From Methanoregulaceae archaeon UBA467 (GTDB taxonomy: Archaea; Halobacteriota; Methanomicrobia; Methanomicrobiales; Methanospirillaceae): DNA of 9,935 bases. The first letter of the stretch is position 1, and each line of letters starts with the position of its first letter. The notes beneath the pieces were generated by a model. It was given only the letters and a program-made list of their open reading frames with translations, was not told the DNA's origin and ran no database searches. Shown here piece by piece: positions 6,795 to 9,935 of this stretch. The translations under genes were made by a program, and so were the position numbers. The stretch covers positions 46,141 to 56,075 of the forward strand of contig DASP01000006.1 of NCBI GenBank assembly GCA_002503825.1, read 5' to 3'.

Positions 6795-7778
6795 TCAGTT
6801 GATCTCCCTGCTGCGTTCGGGAGTGTTCCCCACAACTTTGCCCGGGATCCTGCAGGGTCCGCTGCTTGGAACGATGGTGACGGAACTCTTCTGAATCCTG
6901 GATTCGAGCGAGGTTTTCATCCGGTCGATCACCTCCTGGACCTCACACATTTTCCTGTCACCGTCGAATTCGAGGAATATCTCGATGTAGACGTTGCTCC
7001 CGCTCCTCCTTGAGCGTACGCCGTGGAATGCTTCATACTCGTCAAAGAACTCCGTGAGGTCCTGGATGATCATTATCTGCAGGGATTCATCGAGCGTTTT
7101 ATCGAGGAGGTCCGGGAGTGATGAGGAGATCACCCGGTAGCCGGTGGTGAAGAGGAACCCGACGATGATCATCGATGCGAATGGGTCGATATACACCGAC
7201 CACCAGAACTGGTGAAGTACCACGGAGAGAATGAGTGCTGAAAGGACCGAGAGATCAGAGAATGCCTTGGTCCTGAACAAGCGCCACTGCGACTCCATGA
7301 TCGGGGAATATTCCTTGCAGGCGATGCGGTAATTCTTGAGCCAGAGCCAGGTGTTCACGCTCACCCCGATGGTCATCATCACGAGTGCAAGCGCAACCCC
7401 GCTGATATTGAGGACTTCGGGAACCATGATTCGGCTGATCGCGGTATAAAAAACGAGGATCAGGGAGACCAGCATGACTGCCCCGGTGACGATGCTGGTC
7501 ATCGTCTCGAACTTGCCCATCCCGTAATCGTAGGCCCCCTGGTGCCCCCGTGCAAGCTTCCTGAGCGTGAGCCAGGCAAAGAACGTGGCCAGGATCTCAT
7601 TTCCGCATTTCACCACGTCGGCAAACATGGTGATGGACCCGGCGAGGATGGCGGCGATGATATCGGGGATCCAGAGAACAAAGTCCACTACGAGACTTAA
7701 AAAGACGGTTTTCTCTTTCTTCGCCAGGGTTGCAGCATCAACAATGGATCCTTCATCCATCGCCGGAACGTGGCTCAT
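6795..7778 (-). CDS. Cation diffusion facilitator family protein with altered metal site
   Basis: The 327-residue protein has the CDF (SLC30-like) layout: six membrane segments at about 24-46, 49-73, 93-115, 122-147, 172-190 and 196-215, then a cytoplasmic ferredoxin-like dimer domain at about 225-308 (FHGVRSRRSGSNVYIEIFLE). The family signature after segment 2 is present as YDYGMGKFE (83-91). The transport-site positions are unusual. The H/DxxxD of segment 2 is K57-x3-E61, and the HxxxD of segment 5 is K171-x3-D175. CDF proteins normally export Zn, Mn, Fe, Co or Cd in exchange for protons. With two Lys in the site, metal transport is doubtful. I chose ATG 7778 because residues encoded upstream of it do not look like protein and a TATA-like AAATATGC lies about 42 bp upstream. 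AAAGG abuts the ATG, so the ribosome-binding signal is poor. ATG 7760 is an alternative. Confidence 0.88.
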   Translation of the reverse strand: MSHVPAMDEGSIVDAATLAKKEKTVFLSLVVDFVLWIPDIIAAILAGSITMFADVVKCGNEILATFFAWLTLRKLARGHQGAYDYGMGKFETMTSIVTGAVMLVSLILVFYTAISRIMVPEVLNISGVALALVMMTIGVSVNTWLWLKNYRIACKEYSPIMESQWRLFRTKAFSDLSVLSALILSVVLHQFWWSVYIDPFASMIIVGFLFTTGYRVISSSLPDLLDKTLDESLQIMIIQDLTEFFDEYEAFHGVRSRRSGSNVYIEIFLEFDGDRKMCEVQEVIDRMKTSLESRIQKSSVTIVPSSGPCRIPGKVVGNTPERSREIN

Positions 7779-7815
7779 CCTTTCATTTTGTTGAGGGTGT
7801 AAGATGAAAATACAT

Positions 7816-7824
7816 GCATATTTG
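7816..7824 (-). promoter_or_regulatory. TATA-like box for the CDF-family gene
   Basis: On the minus strand CAAATATGC sits about 42 bp upstream of ATG 7778, which would give a leader of about 15 nt. The match to the archaeal consensus is moderate. Confidence 0.3.
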
Positions 7825-7904
7825 AGTGTGAGAAAAATGTGCATTAATGGTGGATGGGAGAGTGAAGGCACTCGTCAAAACGATACGTTATACAGATCCC
7901 CGCT

Positions 7905-7960
7905 TACCGGGTGCGTATTCCGCTGTACCGCCGCACCCCGTACCGGTCAGGTGAAAAAGA
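7905..7960 (-). terminator. Stem-loop and T-run downstream of the STAS gene
   Basis: About 80 nt beyond the STAS stop, the minus strand carries a TCTTTTTC tract (7953-7960). It is followed by an 11-bp inverted repeat with one mismatch (7905-7915 with 7932-7942). These may end or shape the 3' end of the STAS transcript. The hairpin has no T-tail of its own. Confidence 0.35.
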
Positions 7961-8041
7961 GATCAGTTCCTTCTTAAAAGAGTAACGTCCAGGGGTACGC
8001 CCCGATATACGGTTGTTCCTGAAAGATATCCAAACCGGCTC

Positions 8042-8374
8042 TCACCAGTATGAGATCGCATCCCCGACCATCGGGTATATCTCGAGAATTTTAGTAAACC
8101 CTGCAAGTTCGAATATTCCCCTCACCTCACCAGAGAGTCCGCAGAGTACGCACCGGTCGCCCGGATTTCTAAGGCGCTTCGCGGCGGCGAGGATTGCCAG
8201 CAGACCCGCACTGTTGATATACGACACTCCGGAAAGATCAAGGAGCAACTGGCGGTTGCCGTTTTCAATTGTTTTCCCAATCACCTTACCGGGTAAGTCT
8301 GCCTTGGTACTATCTATCCTGCCTGTTATATGGACGATCTGAATGTCCCCCTGTTTCTCATAGTGCAGATCCAT
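8042..8374 (-). CDS. Single-domain STAS protein, anti-sigma-factor-antagonist-like
   Basis: The 110-residue product is a complete STAS domain: an N-terminal strand pair (DIQIVHITGRID), the central VSYINSAGLLAILAAA motif, and a C-terminal part (GIFELAGFTKILEIYP). In Bacillus SpoIIAA/RsbV the Ser of the DSSGL motif is phosphorylated by a partner kinase to switch binding. Here S55 occupies that place, with Asn instead of Asp before it. Archaea have no sigma factors of this type, so the target must be another protein, for example in a signalling or transport complex. I chose ATG 8374 because GGTGA sits 5 nt upstream. GTG 8383 overlaps that site and would add only three residues. No RsbW-like kinase or phosphatase gene is adjacent, so this is an orphan. 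Confidence 0.9.
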   Translation of the reverse strand: MDLHYEKQGDIQIVHITGRIDSTKADLPGKVIGKTIENGNRQLLLDLSGVSYINSAGLLAILAAAKRLRNPGDRCVLCGLSGEVRGIFELAGFTKILEIYPMVGDAISYW

Positions 8375-8379
8375 ATCAC

Positions 8380-8411
8380 TCACCCTTCAGATATGCCCAT
8401 GGCGTATAAAG
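8380..8411 (-). promoter_or_regulatory. STAS gene promoter and ribosome-binding site
   Basis: CTTTATAC (8404-8411, minus strand) is a good archaeal TATA box centred 34 bp upstream of ATG 8374. Transcription would start near 8384. GGTGA (8380-8384) is an archaeal Shine-Dalgarno site placed 5 nt before the ATG, which decides the start. The leader would be very short. Confidence 0.6.
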
Positions 8412-8472
8412 ATCTGTAGCGTCCGTCAAATGATAAACGTTGGTCTGTAAGGCGTTGCAGGGTGTGCCTTCT

Positions 8473-8579
8473 CGGGAGACCTCCCGTTCAGGTTATGGCG
8501 TATGAGCGGCATAACCAGGCCATTCCTGGCAGTATTTATTCACGGAGGAGCTGGGGGTCGTCATCGTGGCGGCGACGAC
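8473..8579. repeat. Cluster of four inverted repeats, possible structured RNA
   Basis: Four stems follow one another: CGGGAG/CTCCCG (8473-8486), GGTTATG/CATAACC (8491-8516), CCAGG/CCTGG (8515-8529, sharing two bases with the previous stem) and GTCGTC/GACGAC (8557-8579). They lie outside any convincing gene. They could be a non-coding RNA, a leader structure or a protein-binding region. The strand is not known. Confidence 0.35.
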
Positions 8580-8867
8580 GTAAACCTGAAAAAAAGTATT
8601 TGCGCATGGGGGCATGAACATCTCTGGACCACCTTGGATCAACAGCCATTTAATAACGTTCACGATGCGGGCATATTGCCATTCGTTTTCATATCCGGGG
8701 AATTTGAAGATGAGTATTTTAGAAGAAGTCGTCCTGTTTCCCTGATCTCACTTTGGATACAGTTATCGTATGTGTAAAAAATGATGTGGATTGTATTTTT
8801 TTCTCTCTCTCTTTTTAACCAGCAGGATCAGGATGCCGATCCCGATGGCAGGAACAACGATAATTCC

Positions 8868-8890
8868 GGGAAAAATAAAAAAGAGAAAGG
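8868..8890 (-). terminator. T-rich terminator after the Cache-like lipoprotein gene
   Basis: Immediately after the TGA at 8894-8896, the minus strand reads CCTTTCTCTTTTTTATTTTTCCC, with runs of six and five T. This is a typical U-tract type archaeal terminator. Confidence 0.6.
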
Positions 8891-8893
8891 GTT

Positions 8894-9472
8894 TCAGACC
8901 CGGGTATCAACGCCGATGAGGATCACGGTCAGGTTTGAACCAGTCTCCACCGGGGCGAAACCGGAGATAAACGTCCCCCAGGGATCGGTATACGGGCCCA
9001 CTCCGATCGGTGCGGTGACCGGCCCTTTCAGTTCAGCTGGAGCGTCGGGGTATTCCTCGAGGTATCCCGAACCTTCCGGCTGGCCATAGTCGGCATCCAC
9101 GATGAACCGGACCGTGCCGTTCACCTGCTCGAGGGTGTACAGGTAGACGATCCGGCTGTCGGAGGCCTTGAATGTCTTGAGCTGCCCGAGCACTGTTTCG
9201 AATGCAGTCGAGTTCGGACCTTCCGCGAGTGCCATGGCAAGCGCCTTCCCATCGATATCCCCGGCGAATGTCACAGCAAGTGTGGCCATTTCGGTCTTCA
9301 GGGTCTCGTTGGACGGAAGAGTGACAGATGGTGTGGCAGGTGCACTCTGGGTGGGTGTGGGCGTTGCAGTACCGGCCGGGACAGTGACTGGCTGGGTACA
9401 TCCTGCAACGAAGAGAATTGCGATGACCAGAAGGAGCAATGCTCCAGATTTCATTCCTGAACTGAGATTCAT
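8894..9472 (-). CDS. Lipoprotein with Cache-like extracellular sensor domain
   Basis: The 192-residue product begins with a lipoprotein signal peptide (about 1-24) with a clean lipobox FVAGC and C25 as the lipidated residue. A Thr/Pro-rich linker follows (26-55). The domain at about 56-192 has features of Cache/PAS-like extracellular sensors: a helix with KTEMATLAV, then SRIVYLYTLEQVNGTVRFIVDADYG, a DPWGTFISGFAPVE stretch and a final LIGVDTRV. The same ending, close to D-x-WG-x-x-x-SGYAPI...GVD, occurs in sensor parts of histidine kinases and chemoreceptors. Here no kinase or receptor module is attached, so it may bind a small ligand and pass it or the signal to a partner. An in-frame ATG at 9619 would add 49 residues with no protein-like character. 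ATG 9472 has a TATA box 25 bp upstream and no ribosome-binding site, which fits a leaderless message. Confidence 0.82.
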   Translation of the reverse strand: MNLSSGMKSGALLLLVIAILFVAGCTQPVTVPAGTATPTPTQSAPATPSVTLPSNETLKTEMATLAVTFAGDIDGKALAMALAEGPNSTAFETVLGQLKTFKASDSRIVYLYTLEQVNGTVRFIVDADYGQPEGSGYLEEYPDAPAELKGPVTAPIGVGPYTDPWGTFISGFAPVETGSNLTVILIGVDTRV

Positions 9473-9492
9473 GCCCGAACGATTGGTTATTC

Positions 9493-9501
9493 TAAAATAT
9501 A
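9493..9501 (-). promoter_or_regulatory. TATA box of a probable leaderless lipoprotein gene
   Basis: On the minus strand TATATTTTA is centred 25 bp from the A of ATG 9472. With the usual archaeal spacing, transcription begins at the start codon itself, so the message would be leaderless. The absence of a Shine-Dalgarno site agrees. Confidence 0.6.
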
Positions 9502-9549
9502 GAGATAGTGGTTTCAGTTTTGAATGTATCCGCGTGGAAAACCCTTGAC

Positions 9550-9615
9550 TGGTTTTGATCAGAGATCGTTTCCGGCATTTTCCCGGCAATCGTCTCACAT
9601 TCCGCATGTCGAGAA
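9550..9615. mobile_element. Probable right end of the insertion sequence (boundary not resolved)
   Basis: IS elements of this type usually end within a few dozen bases of the transposase stop, so the boundary should lie here. The stretch CATGCGGAATGTGAG (minus strand, about 9593-9607) is a candidate terminal repeat. Its inverted partner would be outside the window, so neither the repeat nor the target duplication can be shown. Confidence 0.35.
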
Positions 9616-9935
9616 TCAAAAATAATATTTTTCATATGGCGGCCCCAGCAAACCAAGTATTTTTTCTAAATCTTCCGATAAATTAGCAATTTTCGTTATC
9701 CTTCGTCCTTCCACAATAACGGAATACTCTCGCACTCTCCTGAATAGGAAAAAGACCCATTTCAAAGTCGGGCGTTGAGTCTGCTTCTTCGTCTGGCTGA
9801 TCACCGTTTTCCCAGTGCATTCCAGAGCTTGTCTTAACCGGAATTCCACCATCGCATAAATGAACAGACAGAGCACCATAACCATGGCTAGGGCCTGTAT
9901 TCGTGAATTCTTCTTGAGGAACACCTCAGCCACTC
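9616..9935 (-). CDS. IS1634-type transposase, C-terminal part (gene continues beyond window)
   Basis: The frame is open to the window edge. The codon at 9931-9933 is an internal GTG (Val), not a start. The visible 106 or so residues match the C-terminal end of IS1634/IS4-superfamily DDE transposases: VFLKKNSRIQALAMVMVLCL, then FIYAMVEFRLRQAL, a TVISQTKKQTQRPTLKWVFF stretch, and an ILGLLGPPYEKYYF ending. This region carries the last helix after the catalytic Glu (outside the window). The stop at 9616-9618 looks natural, so this end is intact. The gene reads toward the lipoprotein gene on the same strand, and the end of the element should lie shortly after the stop. Confidence 0.85.
   Translation of the reverse strand, partial: VAEVFLKKNSRIQALAMVMVLCLFIYAMVEFRLRQALECTGKTVISQTKKQTQRPTLKWVFFLFRRVREYSVIVEGRRITKIANLSEDLEKILGLLGPPYEKYYF

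Larger units (their letters stand above)
8412..8893. other. Long intergenic region with inverted repeats and a doubtful ORF
   Basis: No convincing gene fills this stretch of about 480 bp. Its first part is GC-rich and holds four inverted repeats (8473-8579). The second part is AT-rich. A plus-strand ORF from ATG 8502 to TAA 8777 (91 codons, starting MSGITRPFLAVFIHGG) has no recognisable domain and no clear ribosome-binding site, and its start lies inside one of the hairpins. A T-rich tract at 8793-8816 could end a plus-strand transcript. On the minus strand a start-less open frame encodes a membrane-like segment (8802-8870). Confidence 0.4.

Noticed and set aside
8781..9089. 102-codon plus-strand ORF over the Cache-like lipoprotein gene
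   Set aside because: It covers the T-rich terminator and the antisense of a well-supported gene. Its product is low-complexity without motifs.
9538..9556. Small hairpin AAAACC/GGTTTT upstream of the lipoprotein promoter
   Set aside because: The 6-bp A/T-rich stem is weak and has no context to tell whether it belongs to the insertion sequence or to regulation.

Overview
The window looks like chromosomal DNA of a methanogenic archaeon, most likely from the order Methanomicrobiales. This rests on the gene content: PQQ-propeller/PKD surface proteins, many short lipoproteins and signal-anchored proteins, a stand-alone LigD-type phosphoesterase, a Cache-like exported domain, and an IS1634-type transposase end. 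It also rests on archaeal-style signals: TATA boxes about 25-35 bp ahead of starts, GGTGA/GTGAT ribosome-binding sites, at least one probably leaderless gene, and T-rich 3' ends. The assignment is inference; no rRNA or marker gene is present.

Layout. Positions 1-971 (+) hold the 3' part of a low-complexity exported or surface protein with no lysine at all in the visible part. After a gap of about 370 bp, 1339-1890 (+) encodes a signal-anchored protein with six cysteines outside the membrane. Convergent to it, 2046-2420 (-) is a stand-alone 3'-phosphoesterase of the LigD PE family with all six catalytic residues. Next, 2513-6145 (-) is a giant exported protein: an eight-bladed PQQ-like propeller, a DUF11-like domain, a carboxypeptidase-regulatory-like domain, a PEGA domain and four PKD domains. 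Divergent from it, 6267-6707 (+) is a small lipoprotein. A hairpin terminator separates it from 6795-7778 (-), a cation diffusion facilitator homologue whose metal-site His/Asp positions carry lysines. Then come 8042-8374 (-), a single-domain STAS protein, a gap of about 520 bp with a cluster of inverted repeats, 8894-9472 (-), a lipoprotein with a Cache-like sensor fold, and 9616-9935 (-), the C-terminal end of an IS1634-type transposase that runs out of the window.

The genes do not form one operon. Nearly every gene has its own candidate promoter or is divided from its neighbours by convergent or T-rich ends. The shared theme is the cell surface: five of the eight genes that I would call firmly encode exported, anchored or membrane proteins. 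I see no defence island, CRISPR array, tRNA or rRNA. The most distinctive points are the lysine-substituted CDF transporter, the complete but isolated LigD phosphoesterase, the lysine-free surface protein, the exact 120-bp repeat array in the propeller gene, and the unexplained hairpin cluster at 8473-8579.
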